A stretch of 64,000 bases of DNA, from positions 608,147 to 672,146 of the forward strand of contig NZ_FXTU01000002.1 in assembly GCF_900182735.1 (NCBI RefSeq), read 5' to 3'. The notes under the pieces were generated by a model, which ran no database searches, had not been told where the DNA came from, and saw nothing but the letters and a program-made list of their open reading frames with translations. The position numbers and the translations under genes were made by a program. The DNA is from Laceyella tengchongensis. Lineage in GTDB: Bacteria; Bacillota; Bacilli; Thermoactinomycetales; Thermoactinomycetaceae. This document shows, piece by piece, positions 15,508-23,793 of this stretch; the stretch's first letter is position 1; the number at the start of each line of letters is the position of its first letter.

Positions 15508-16302
15508 TTATGTTCGCACCAGCTTGATGATCTCTGTCAACCGCTCGGGATGACAGGCGATCAGGGAAGCGTCGGGATCGATGCCGTCAAACGCTTTGCC
15601 CTCATAATCGACGGTGACGGCTCCCGCTTCACGGGCTAGCAGCATTCCCGCATACATATCGACCCCACCGGAACGGTACACCACCATGGCGTCAATCTGC
15701 CCTTGTGCTAACAAACTCCAAGCGATCCCAGGCGCCCAGAGACGCAACACCCGCTTACACCGTTGTTCCAATACTTGGCGCAAAGCCAAAGAGCGTTCAT
15801 CCCCCTGTACATGATGTCCCTGCACCCAGGCGACAGTAGGGCGCTTGAACGCTTGGGGTGCGATGGTTAGCTGTTTGCCGTTGACTGTTGCCCCTTCCCC
15901 TTTTACGGCAACATACAACCGTTCCAAATGCGAATCATAAATGACTCCCAACACGGGCTCATCGCGATAAAAACAGGTGATGCACACCGCATACACCGGC
16001 AAGCCGATCGCATAGTTGTTGGTACCGTCCAGCGGATCGATCATCCAGGACCAGTCGGGATCGTCCCCACCTTGCCAGCCAAACTCCTCGCCCAAGATGC
16101 GGTGACTTGGAAACCGCTTCTTAATGCCAGACACGATCCATTCTTCCGCTTGGCGGTCAATCTCCGTCACGATGTCACCGTATTCCCCTTTGGCTTCGAT
16201 CTCCTTGTCGAGCAGAAAAGCTTCCTTCGCCAGTTTCCCAGCCGCAACCGCCAATTCTTCGGCGGCCGCGCGCGCCTCACGCACCACTCGTTGCCACTCC
16301 AC
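15508..16302 (-). CDS. Inositol monophosphatase family protein
   Basis: A 264-residue Mg-dependent phosphatase of the IMPase/FBPase/CysQ superfamily. Motifs: GEEFG, then WMIDPLDGTNNYAIGLP (metal-binding Asp residues) and the C-terminal GGVDMYAGMLLAREAGAVTVD. GTG 16302 is the start because AGGAGG lies seven bases before it; the upstream ATGs at 16356 and 16434 have no ribosome site and the latter lies inside a repeat. Substrate may be inositol phosphate, PAP or another sugar phosphate. Operon with cobT suggests, but does not prove, a link to nucleotide-loop assembly. Confidence 0.85.
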   Translation of the reverse strand: MEWQRVVREARAAAEELAVAAGKLAKEAFLLDKEIEAKGEYGDIVTEIDRQAEEWIVSGIKKRFPSHRILGEEFGWQGGDDPDWSWMIDPLDGTNNYAIGLPVYAVCITCFYRDEPVLGVIYDSHLERLYVAVKGEGATVNGKQLTIAPQAFKRPTVAWVQGHHVQGDERSLALRQVLEQRCKRVLRLWAPGIAWSLLAQGQIDAMVVYRSGGVDMYAGMLLAREAGAVTVDYEGKAFDGIDPDASLIACHPERLTEIIKLVRT

Positions 16303-16374
16303 TTGATCGCCTCCTGTCAACAAACCGCTCACGCCTGACGGCGTTGTATCCAGCATACTAGAGTAAATTTTCCC

Positions 16375-16513
16375 ACTAGGGCGTGTCTGATGAATAGGCC
16401 AGCAGCTCCAAAACCATTTTCTCATTCGCTTCACTTGTACTTCGGCGCTCCTCGAGAAAAGGTTTTTCCGCTACTTCTTCCCCACCAACTTGATTTGCCA
16501 GGCACACCCTAGT
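16375..16513. repeat. MITE-like element with inverted ends, long copy
   Basis: A 139-base element with ends ACTAGGGCGTGTCTGAT and CCAGGCACACCCTAGT, which are imperfect inverted repeats. The interior has no gene of its own. The same end motifs are at 5541-5595. The right end abuts the stop codon of yqgQ and the left end is 72 bases upstream of the phosphatase start, so the element entered between two genes. It looks like a non-autonomous derivative of an insertion sequence. Confidence 0.6.
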
Positions 16514-16704
16514 CAAGCTTGGCGCTGTTGGCTACTTTTTACTATCATCACGGCCATCCGGTACGTGTCCGCGTCGATCATCCCATATGATTTCATTTCC
16601 CGCAATTCATCTAAGATTAACTCACAATCGCCGAGATGATCCCCGGTGTAAATGACGGTTCCGAATTGCTTCAATAGCTTGCACACATCCGCGAACGTCC
16701 GCAT
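16513..16704 (-). CDS. yqgQ: YqgQ family protein (DUF910)
   Basis: A 63-residue protein: MRTFADVCKLLKQFGTVIYT and GDCELILDELREMKSYGMID match the YqgQ/DUF910 family, a small helical protein of Firmicutes, suggested to bind nucleic acid but without known function. ATG 16704 follows AAGGGAGGG. Diverges from the plus-strand gene at 16762. In B. subtilis yqgQ precedes glcK; that gene is not here. Confidence 0.85.
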   Translation of the reverse strand: MRTFADVCKLLKQFGTVIYTGDHLGDCELILDELREMKSYGMIDADTYRMAVMIVKSSQQRQA

Positions 16705-16761
16705 CAGATTCCCTCCCTTATGATACAATAGTTGCAACTCAATCATGAAAGGTGTGTCCCC

Positions 16762-17142
16762 ATGTACCGATCATCATTCATTCCCATCAAACGATTAGCC
16801 GGTCAATTGATTTTGTCGCAACGTCACAACAATTGGGGAGCCACCTTGACAACCAAAGAGTTGATTTTTCAACGTCCCCATTTATCCTACCATATTTTTT
16901 TAGATGACATTTTGGGCCTTGTCCCCTATCCCCTGCCAACCAACCAGCGCGGAACCCACTCGGTGGTCGGCTGGCTTGAGCCCAATCGGCACCGCGATTT
17001 TTACAAGCTATCCGTCGCCCGCCTTCATCTGGTCAACCGCCAAGGCGCGTTCACCCAAGATACCGCGGACTTGATCATTCCCCTCAACAGCCGTTTTATC
17101 CATTTTTTGAGCCACGTGACCAACTTAACGCTGTTGCCATAA
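16762..17142 (+). CDS. Hypothetical protein, possibly PH/GRAM-like
   Basis: A 126-residue protein starting at ATG 16762 after AAAGGTGTG. The pattern of short beta strands with 'LTTKELIFQRPHLSYHIFLDDILGL' resembles PH-like/GRAM-type domains, in which a stretch for reading out a signal is followed by an 'IPLDDI' strand. No membrane segment. Followed directly by a strong terminator. Function unknown. Confidence 0.55.
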   Translation: MYRSSFIPIKRLAGQLILSQRHNNWGATLTTKELIFQRPHLSYHIFLDDILGLVPYPLPTNQRGTHSVVGWLEPNRHRDFYKLSVARLHLVNRQGAFTQDTADLIIPLNSRFIHFLSHVTNLTLLP

Positions 17143-17143
17143 T

Positions 17144-17184
17144 AAAAAGCCCCCCATGCCTGATGACGGAACGGGGGGGCTTTT
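17144..17184. terminator. Bidirectional intrinsic terminator
   Basis: AAAAAGCCCCCC and GGGGGGGCTTTT form a strong stem across a 17-base loop. It closes the plus-strand gene at 17142 and the minus-strand bioY at 17195. Confidence 0.85.
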
Positions 17185-17194
17185 AGTTATGGGA

Positions 17195-17767
17195 TTATCT
17201 CTTCGACACGGGACGCAACGCGGGAACCGCGCGATACATCGCTTGCGCCGCAATGGCACCGACAACGGCTTTGGCGATGTCGCCAGGCAGGAAAATCAAC
17301 AGGCTTGCGCTCAACGTGCCCATGGTGAGGGGAAGGTTCAAGTAAGTGACCACCCAAGCGAATCCGATCGCATGTACCACTGCGACGCCTCCGATCAAGT
17401 GGGCCAAGATGAGCTGCCATAAGGCGATCTGCCCATGCCGCCCCATCTTCTGAACCATCCAACCAATCACGCAAACGGCCAACAGCCAACTGAAGACATA
17501 ACCTCCGGTCGGCCCGACCAACTTAGCCAGCCCGCCTGTTCCTCCCGCCATGACTGGCGCCCCGGCCGCGGCGAGGCCGATGAACACCGCCATGCTGATA
17601 GCGCCCCGCTTGGCGCCTAAGAGAGAGCCTGCCAACATGACTACCAATGGTTGCAAGGTGATGGGAACCGGTCCTATCGGAATCTGAAATTGTCCGCTCA
17701 CTGCCAACAATGCCGTGAACAATGCAATCCATGTCATGTCACGCACGGTCTGCCTATTTTTGTCCAT
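17195..17767 (-). CDS. bioY: Biotin ECF transporter S component
   Basis: A 190-residue membrane protein with six hydrophobic segments. The BioY signature is clear: IPIGPVPITLQPLVVMLAGSLLG after helix 1, then GGTGGLAKLVGPTGGYVFSW. BioY captures biotin and works with the shared ECF energising module, which is not encoded nearby. ATG 17767 follows AAGGAGACT. A sigma-A-like promoter is at 17809-17835. No biotin synthesis genes are in the window, consistent with biotin uptake. Confidence 0.9.
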   Translation of the reverse strand: MDKNRQTVRDMTWIALFTALLAVSGQFQIPIGPVPITLQPLVVMLAGSLLGAKRGAISMAVFIGLAAAGAPVMAGGTGGLAKLVGPTGGYVFSWLLAVCVIGWMVQKMGRHGQIALWQLILAHLIGGVAVVHAIGFAWVVTYLNLPLTMGTLSASLLIFLPGDIAKAVVGAIAAQAMYRAVPALRPVSKR

Positions 17768-17808
17768 CTTGCAGTCTCCTTAATAATTGACTATAAAATC
17801 ATTTTTAG

Positions 17809-17835
17809 ATTATAGCGTTCCGTTTATATTGTCAA
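17809..17835 (-). promoter_or_regulatory. Probable sigma-A promoter of bioY
   Basis: On the minus strand TTGACA (17835-17830) and TATAAT (17814-17809) are both perfect hexamers but only 15 bases apart, shorter than the optimal 17. The start point would fall about 40 bases upstream of bioY. A BirA operator is expected but I could not identify one with confidence. Confidence 0.6.
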
Positions 17836-17999
17836 CTAATTAGCCATTCTCTGTTTACAAATAAACCTCACTTTCCCTCTCCGTGTGCCATCCCCACGCC
17901 AATTGATTCGCTGGTTTCCGGGCAGGCGCCTTGTCAGCGCGCAGGCGCGGAACATAAGATATCCCATCCAGGTCAACAAGTGCTGAGGAGTGACCTTCT

Positions 18000-18716
18000 T
18001 TGAACCATGACAATCCGCGTGCGTACACGCACAAATTTCGACTTGCTGCCCATCACCCCGCCAATCTCTTTGTATCCGTCGCCCGCCGTATCAAAAGCGG
18101 TGTCGTAGCGATCGAAACCATGGAGGAGCAAAGAGGCCTCTCCCTGCAAAGCGCGGTCTTGGGCATGCTGTTTCCCGAACTCGCCAAGCCGGTCAACCGG
18201 TCGCGCCAATTCGGTTCGGGTTTCATCATCCATCCGTCCGGTTATGTCTTGACCAATCAGCATGTGATCGAACGCACGTCGGAAATCCGGGTCAAAGTGG
18301 ACGGAGTCAAGCGTACCTTGCCCGCCACTGTGGTTTGGTCCCACCCGGACAAGGACATTGCTGTATTGAAAATTCAACCACCGCGGCCCTTAAAGTCGCT
18401 TACTTTGGGATCTTCCGAAGCGACCCAAGTGGGAGAATGGGTGCTAGCCATGGGCAATCCGATGGGCCTGGAACAAAGCGTCACCGTCGGGGTGATCAGC
18501 GGCAAAAATCGTCCCCTCCACATTAATGACTTGCACTATGACAACGTCATTCAGACCGATGCCGCTATCAATCCCGGCAATAGCGGTGGGCCATTGGTCA
18601 ACATCTTGGGCGAAGTGATCGGCATCAACACCCTGATTATTTTTCCCTCACAGAGCTTGGGGTTTGCGATCCCCATTGAAGATGTGTTGGCCGACATCCG
18701 GCGTTTCTTGCCGTGA
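18000..18716 (+). CDS. HtrA/DegP-like trypsin-type serine protease, soluble
   Basis: A 238-residue protease domain with the full catalytic triad: His88 (VLTNQHVI), Asp119 (DKDIAVLK) and Ser195 (INPGNSGGPLV). It lacks the N-terminal membrane anchor and the C-terminal PDZ domain of standard HtrA proteins, so it is about half their length and may act in the cytoplasm. Starts at TTG 18000 with GAGGAG nine bases upstream. Ends with QSLGFAIPIEDVLADIRRFL, the usual end of the protease domain, so it is complete as a domain and not visibly broken. Confidence 0.8.
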   Translation: MNHDNPRAYTHKFRLAAHHPANLFVSVARRIKSGVVAIETMEEQRGLSLQSAVLGMLFPELAKPVNRSRQFGSGFIIHPSGYVLTNQHVIERTSEIRVKVDGVKRTLPATVVWSHPDKDIAVLKIQPPRPLKSLTLGSSEATQVGEWVLAMGNPMGLEQSVTVGVISGKNRPLHINDLHYDNVIQTDAAINPGNSGGPLVNILGEVIGINTLIIFPSQSLGFAIPIEDVLADIRRFLP

Positions 18717-18728
18717 CCGCAAATGCGA

Positions 18729-18759
18729 CAAACCACCTCGGCATATGCCGGGTGGTTTG
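18729..18759. terminator. Intrinsic terminator after the protease gene
   Basis: CAAACCACC and GGTGGTTTG enclose a second inner palindrome CGGCATATGCCG, giving a long near-perfect hairpin. Followed on the plus strand by a T-rich stretch. It also faces the 3' end of sat on the minus strand. Confidence 0.75.
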
Positions 18760-18800
18760 CGTTTGTCTTCCAATTGATTTCGTTGTTCGGATTTGCTTGT

Positions 18801-19961
18801 TCAAGCGTTTTTCATGCCGTCAATCAACACCCGAACCACTTCTGGACGGGAAAACTCCGGCGGCGGCATCGTTCCCTCGCGCAACATCTGTCTTACTTTT
18901 GTTCCCGACAGGATCACATGGTCTTCTTTACCGTGCGGGCATGTTTTGTATGAAGCCATCCCTGCGCACTTCTTGCAATAAAAGCTGTGTTCAAAAAACA
19001 GGGGTGTGATTCCCAATTCGTCGGGGGTAAACCGGCTAAAGATTTTTTGCGCATCATACGTGCCGTAATAATCGCCTACCCCCGCATGGTCGCGGCCGAC
19101 GATGAAGTGGGTACAACCGTAGTTTTTGCGAGCCATCGCATGGAAGATGGCCTCACGCGGCCCGGCGTAACGCATGGCTGCTGGAAATACCCCCAACATC
19201 ACCCGGTCGCGCGGGTAGTAGTGTTCCAAAATCACTTCATAACTTTTTAGTCTCACATCGGCAGGGATGTCATCCGACTTCGTCTGTCCTACCAGCGGAT
19301 GCAAAAAGAGGCCATCCACCGTTTCCAACGCCGCTTTTTGAATGTATTCATGCGCCCGGTGCACGGGGTTGCGCGTCTGAAAGCCGACAACCTTCCGCCA
19401 GCCCCGCTCTTCGAACATTTTTCTCGTATCGGCGGGGTCATACGCATACTTCGCAAAAATGCCTTGATCCAATCTCTCCAAGAGCGTGATTTCCCCGCCT
19501 AGGTACACGTTTGACTGCGCGGTTAACCGGGCAACCCCTGGATGGTTGCGATCCACGGTCTGATACACTTTGCTCGCTTCCAGCTCCGAATCCACTCGGT
19601 ACACACTTTCCACGCGTACCACAGCCACAAGCGCTCCTGTTTCCGTCTCAAGGGACACATACTCTGCTCGCTTGACTTCTGCCACTTTCTCTTCAGGAAT
19701 AGGCAAGGTAATAGGAATGCTCCATACCGTGCCATCAGCAAGCCGCATCTCGTCCCGAACGGACTGATAATCCCGCTCATTGAGAAATCCCGTCAGCGGG
19801 GAAAACACGCCCGTTGCTAAGCAATGCAAGTCAGACAACGTCACTGCGCCGACCGATATGGAGGGAAACGCCGCCGCCCTTTCTAACCATTTCTCTTTTT
19901 CTGCTCCTGTTGCAACACGTTGCACCAATCGTCCTCCGTGAGGGGCGATCAATTCTGCCAT
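18801..19961 (-). CDS. sat: Sulfate adenylyltransferase (ATP sulfurylase)
   Basis: A 386-residue enzyme that makes APS from sulfate and ATP. Motifs: FQTRNPVHRAHEYIQ (the nucleotide-binding QxRNPxHxxH), GRDHAGVGDYYG, and a Cys cluster FYCKKCAGMASYKTCPHG typical of bacterial Sat. ATG 19961 has GAAGGGAGACG upstream; the open frame continues far upstream only because it runs antisense-free over the TSUP gene. Last gene of the sulfate assimilation operon. No APS kinase follows, consistent with direct APS reduction. Confidence 0.93.
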   Translation of the reverse strand: MAELIAPHGGRLVQRVATGAEKEKWLERAAAFPSISVGAVTLSDLHCLATGVFSPLTGFLNERDYQSVRDEMRLADGTVWSIPITLPIPEEKVAEVKRAEYVSLETETGALVAVVRVESVYRVDSELEASKVYQTVDRNHPGVARLTAQSNVYLGGEITLLERLDQGIFAKYAYDPADTRKMFEERGWRKVVGFQTRNPVHRAHEYIQKAALETVDGLFLHPLVGQTKSDDIPADVRLKSYEVILEHYYPRDRVMLGVFPAAMRYAGPREAIFHAMARKNYGCTHFIVGRDHAGVGDYYGTYDAQKIFSRFTPDELGITPLFFEHSFYCKKCAGMASYKTCPHGKEDHVILSGTKVRQMLREGTMPPPEFSRPEVVRVLIDGMKNA

Positions 19962-19975
19962 GCTTTCGTCTCCCT

Positions 19976-20722
19976 TCACACCATCTTGATTCCTGTAACA
20001 AACAACACAACGATAATGCCAATGCGTAGGGCCCGGTCGGGAACGCGGAGAGTCAATCTCCCCCCGAGCAAAATCCCGGGAACCGAACCCAAAAGCAGCC
20101 AAGCTACAAACTCCACGTTCACATGACCGAATGAAGCATGCATCGCACCCGCGCTCAAGGTGAGAAAAAAGGCATGAACCACATCGGTCCCCACCAATTT
20201 CGCTGCCGCGAGTGACGTGCTGGAAAGCAAGATCGCCATAAACAGCGTCCCGCTGCCAACCGATGTCAGGCCCACCAATAAACCACCCAAGAAGCCTACC
20301 CATCCCAGCGGAACCTTGTTGATCCACTCACTTGGGCGTTCCGTTTTGCCCGTCATTTTGATCAACATGAACAGTGATACAAAGATAAACGTCAACCCTA
20401 GGAACTGGCCCAACACCTGCTCAATATCTAAATTGGCAAACCGCTTCAACGCTTGGATCGTCAGCACACCCAACAAACCGCCGGGAACGCTTCCTTTGGC
20501 CAGGCGCCGAACAATGCTCCAATCAACTGTCTTCTGGCGGAAATGCTGAAAGCTCCCCACCGCTTTGGTCACTGTTGCATATATCAAGTCCGTCCCCACT
20601 GCCATCGTCGGTGAAAAGCCATACAGCAAGATGAGAAGTGGTGTCATCAGAAGCCCGCCACCCATTCCCGTCAAGCCCACGAGCAAACCGACGATGAATC
20701 CAGTGAAGGAGACCGTCAACAT
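19976..20722 (-). CDS. TSUP (TauE/SafE) family membrane permease
   Basis: A 248-residue membrane protein with seven or eight hydrophobic segments and the internal repeat typical of TSUP: GLLVGLTGMGGGLLMTPLLI near the N-terminus and GLLVGLTSVGSGTLFMAILL near the middle. TSUP proteins move sulfur oxyanions or sulfonates. Between cysH and sat it is best read as the sulfate permease of the operon, or a sulfite exporter. Its ATG overlaps the cysH stop as TAATG, so it is translationally coupled. Confidence 0.85.
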   Translation of the reverse strand: MLTVSFTGFIVGLLVGLTGMGGGLLMTPLLILLYGFSPTMAVGTDLIYATVTKAVGSFQHFRQKTVDWSIVRRLAKGSVPGGLLGVLTIQALKRFANLDIEQVLGQFLGLTFIFVSLFMLIKMTGKTERPSEWINKVPLGWVGFLGGLLVGLTSVGSGTLFMAILLSSTSLAAAKLVGTDVVHAFFLTLSAGAMHASFGHVNVEFVAWLLLGSVPGILLGGRLTLRVPDRALRIGIIVVLFVTGIKMV

Positions 20723-21450
20723 TACTCGCTTTGCGGGACGTGCAACCCGCATTCCGTTTTTGCAGACCCGGCCCATCTGCCCGCGCGCGGATCTTCACCC
20801 GGTTTCACTTGCCGGGTACATGGCTGGCAACCGATGCTTGGATACTGTTGGTCGTGTAATGGGTTGTACGGAATATCATGGGCGAAGATATAGTTCCACA
20901 CCTGTTTTTCCTTCCAAAAGGCCAAAGGATTCAATTTGACCATGCCAAAGGCTTGATCCCATTCAATCACTTCCGCATGCGCTCGAGTGGGCGACTGTTC
21001 GCGGCGGATGCCGGTGATCCACCCTTGATAGCCGGTCAGGAATTTTCTAAGCGGCTCCACCTTGCGCAATTTGCAGCACAAGTCGGGATCGCGTTTCCAA
21101 AGCTCATCTCCATAGCGCTCCTGTTGTTCTTCCAACGTCAGTGCCGGCGCAACGCGAATAAATTCTTTCTGGTAACGCTCGCTCAAGCGGTCGCGCACCT
21201 GATACGTCTCCGCAAAGTGCAAATCGGTGTCCAAATAAAAAATATCTAGTTCAGGATTCACCTTCAGCGCCATATCCACCAGCGCCACATCCTCATAACC
21301 GAAGCTACAAGCCAGTGTGATCGCTTTGACTCCAATCTCTTCCACGCCGAAACGGATGATTTCTTCCGGATGTTTCGTCCGCAACTCTTCCTGCAGGCTC
21401 TTCAACCGCGTTTCATCCAACACCGCATGTTGCAACAGCTGTTTTTCCAT
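20722..21450 (-). CDS. cysH: Adenylyl-sulfate (APS/PAPS) reductase
   Basis: A 242-residue thioredoxin-dependent reductase. The PP-loop-like region is ITLACSFGYEDVALVDMA and the substrate region FYLDTDLHFAETY. Two Cys pairs, DLCCKLRK and GCQPCTRQ, mark the [4Fe-4S]-containing form that reduces APS, and the catalytic Cys is in KTECGLH at the C-terminus. Start at ATG 21450 (eight bases after AGGAGG); ATG 21456 is too close to the site. Produces sulfite for the neighbouring reductase. Confidence 0.92.
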   Translation of the reverse strand: MEKQLLQHAVLDETRLKSLQEELRTKHPEEIIRFGVEEIGVKAITLACSFGYEDVALVDMALKVNPELDIFYLDTDLHFAETYQVRDRLSERYQKEFIRVAPALTLEEQQERYGDELWKRDPDLCCKLRKVEPLRKFLTGYQGWITGIRREQSPTRAHAEVIEWDQAFGMVKLNPLAFWKEKQVWNYIFAHDIPYNPLHDQQYPSIGCQPCTRQVKPGEDPRAGRWAGSAKTECGLHVPQSE

Positions 21451-21517
21451 TTTCATTCCTCCTCACCCATTCCATATATGTCTGGTTGCACGGTTTGATC
21501 ACATATCCGACCCATTT

Positions 21518-21739
21518 TCAGCCGTTGGACGGCAAGACATAACCAGAACCTGGGCGAACTCTCTTTTTCTCTTCCAGTGTCCATTCCCTCACATCTGGAG
21601 TTGCTATTAGATAACGCTCCAATTCCTTTTCCGCATGGGTGAAAGCTTGCTCGTCGCCGGTCGACAACACCACCACCGCATGGGTGTCGCCATCTTTAAG
21701 TTCAGCCTTCAACCGGTATAAGTACAATTCCTGGCTCAT
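21518..21739 (-). CDS. DUF3906 family protein
   Basis: A 73-residue protein: LYLYRLKAELKDGDTHAVVV followed by AFTHAEKELERYLIATPDV and the tail KKRVRPGSGYVL, matching DUF3906, a small Bacillales family found in sulfate assimilation operons. Its ATG overlaps the stop of the sulfite reductase gene by 4 bases. Function unknown; context suggests an accessory role in sulfite reduction. Confidence 0.75.
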   Translation of the reverse strand: MSQELYLYRLKAELKDGDTHAVVVLSTGDEQAFTHAEKELERYLIATPDVREWTLEEKKRVRPGSGYVLPSNG

Positions 21740-23364
21740 ACTGACGGCACCACCCGTTCACAAATGCGATCCAGCTCCGCTTGGCACGCCTCTATGCCAA
21801 CCCGCTCAATAAACTGTGTAAACCGTTCTCCGGCCTGTCTTTGTTCTTTATAGAACAGAACAAGCTCTTTCAACACCGGAGCCACATGCTCTTTGGCCAC
21901 GCGCCCTTTGAGCGGAGTGTTGAACTTCCCTGCCCCGAACAGATGGCCTCCGACGGAGATTTGATAAGATTCGACCATCCCTTGGGCTGTTTTGCTTTTG
22001 CCGCCCATCAAGCCGATGTCGGCGATTTGCTGTTGCCCGCAGGAGTTGGGGCATCCATTGACGTGAATCCGGATCGGGGTGTCCAACTTCACATGCTCAT
22101 CCAGATACCGCGCCACTTCTCGCATCAACTCTTTCGTCTCTGTGAGCGCCAAGTTGCAAAACTCATTGCCGGTGCAGGACACGGCATGGCCTTCAAACGG
22201 TTTTGGCGACGGGCTCAACCGCTTCAAGAGCGGCTCCTCGAGCATGGCGGCCACCTTCTCATCAGGCACATCGGAGATGATGATGTTCTGCGTGTTGACT
22301 GTGCGCAATGTGCCCGAGCCGTAACGATCAGCCAAATCAGCCAACGCTGCGAATTCTTCCGCCGAAGTCCGGCCGACCGGAATACTCAATCCCACATAGG
22401 AGAGGCCCGCTTGTTTTTGCGGATGCACTCCGGTGAAATATCCCGCATTCCAGCCAACTATCCGATCTTCCCCGCGCGTCGGATAGGTGCCGATCTCGCC
22501 GGACAACACCTCCAAAAACTTCTCCGGACCCCAGTCGGCGACCAAGAATTTCAGGCGGGAGCGGTGTCGTTTTTGTCGGTACCCATAATCGCGGAACACT
22601 TTGGTCACGCCCACGGCTACATCCACCACTTGCTCTGGTCGGACAAACATATCCAATTGTTGCGCCAAATGCGGACGGTTGGACAAGCCGCCGCCCACCC
22701 AAACATGGAATCCGACCACTTCTTCCCCGTCTAGTTCTTTGACTGCGGGAGTAAACGCAAGATCGTTGATCTGCGCATGGGCAGGATTATAAATGCTTGC
22801 CGAAACCGAAATTTTATACTTGCGCGGCAGGTTGGAAAACTCTTTGTTCAGCAAAAAAGTCTTCTCCAACTCAGCCACAATCGGCCGAGTATCAATCAAT
22901 TCATTGGGATCGATGCCCGCCAGCGGATTGCCGATAATGGTCCGCGGGCAATCTCCGCACGCTTCATATGAATGGAGGCCGACTTCGCCTAAACGGTCGA
23001 ACATCTCCGGCAGGTTTTCCACCCGCAACCAATGGTATTGAATGGCCTGCCGGGTGGTCACATCAATCAAGCCACGGCCGAACCGTTCAGAGAGCTCCGC
23101 GATGACTCTCGCTTGGCGGCTGTTTAATATGCCTGTGGGAATGCGAACCCGCATCATGAAGTAACCGTCGGATTTTGGGCGCTGTTGATATACGCCCGCC
23201 CATTTGAACAAGGAGAATTTCTCCTCCGGAATGGAGGCAAATCCCTGTTTGGCGTAAACTTCTCTAATCTCGTCAATGATGTCGAGCCCATCCTGTCTCA
23301 ATTTCAATTGCTCTACTGAGTTTAGTTTGTCTGCTTGTTCAGCCCACTTCCATTCTACCGTCAT
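21736..23364 (-). CDS. sir: Ferredoxin-type sulfite (or nitrite) reductase
   Basis: A 542-residue siroheme/[4Fe-4S] reductase of the one-subunit type. The cofactor cysteines are in CTGNEFCNLA and NGCPNSCGQQQ, about 37 residues apart as expected. N-terminal IPTGILNSRQARVIAEL and DVTTRQAIQYHWLR are half-domain repeats of the family. Context with cysH and sat points to sulfite rather than nitrite. ATG 23364 follows AAGGGAG by nine bases. First gene of the operon, with a good promoter at 23488-23516. Siroheme synthesis genes are not in the window. Confidence 0.88.
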   Translation of the reverse strand: MTVEWKWAEQADKLNSVEQLKLRQDGLDIIDEIREVYAKQGFASIPEEKFSLFKWAGVYQQRPKSDGYFMMRVRIPTGILNSRQARVIAELSERFGRGLIDVTTRQAIQYHWLRVENLPEMFDRLGEVGLHSYEACGDCPRTIIGNPLAGIDPNELIDTRPIVAELEKTFLLNKEFSNLPRKYKISVSASIYNPAHAQINDLAFTPAVKELDGEEVVGFHVWVGGGLSNRPHLAQQLDMFVRPEQVVDVAVGVTKVFRDYGYRQKRHRSRLKFLVADWGPEKFLEVLSGEIGTYPTRGEDRIVGWNAGYFTGVHPQKQAGLSYVGLSIPVGRTSAEEFAALADLADRYGSGTLRTVNTQNIIISDVPDEKVAAMLEEPLLKRLSPSPKPFEGHAVSCTGNEFCNLALTETKELMREVARYLDEHVKLDTPIRIHVNGCPNSCGQQQIADIGLMGGKSKTAQGMVESYQISVGGHLFGAGKFNTPLKGRVAKEHVAPVLKELVLFYKEQRQAGERFTQFIERVGIEACQAELDRICERVVPSV

Positions 23365-23487
23365 GGCAGTCACTCCCTTTGCCCAATTTCCCCCGTGTTA
23401 ACAGGCAACCCACGCTTTCCTCCAGCGTCTGCTCATGTAAAACAGGTATTCCATATACACTAACTCGGAATTAAGTACACTGCTTTA

Positions 23488-23516
23488 AGAATAAAATAGA
23501 TAACTAATGCAGTCAA
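23488..23516 (-). promoter_or_regulatory. Sigma-A promoter of the sulfate assimilation operon
   Basis: On the minus strand TTGACT (23516-23511), 17-base spacer, TATTCT (23493-23488). Downstream of it an inverted repeat ATTCC-N14-GGAAT (23448-23471) could be the site of a regulator such as CymR or a CysL-type protein; that is a guess from position only. Confidence 0.65.
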
Positions 23517-23793
23517 TCATTTTTTATTCAATTCTTACATCATAACCCAAGTTAGATGATCGGATTTATTAAAGTTCGACCGAACCGCCTTGCCGATGCG
23601 ATCCATTCATCTTCCGCTGTAGGAAGCTTTCTGTCATCATATGCTTTGCCAACCCTTCCTTTTCACTTGTTCCGATTCGCGGCAAACCCATTTATCGCAG
23701 AACGCTCATTTGATACACTTTAGTTTGTGGCCCACCCACATGGAGCCGCCATGTAAAACACATTCCCCCGTGGGGATCAAGGAGGCGTTTGCT

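Noticed and set aside
19962..20327. N-terminal extension of sat to 508 residues
   Set aside because: It overlaps the TSUP gene in another frame, and a proper ribosome site precedes ATG 19961, giving the normal family length.
21781..22734. 317-codon plus-strand frame
   Set aside because: Antisense shadow of the sulfite reductase gene in a GC-rich codon context.
23374..23793. S-box or T-box leader upstream of the sulfite reductase gene
   Set aside because: A GGCAACC occurs near 23403 but the rest of the S-box core and any T-box sequence are absent.
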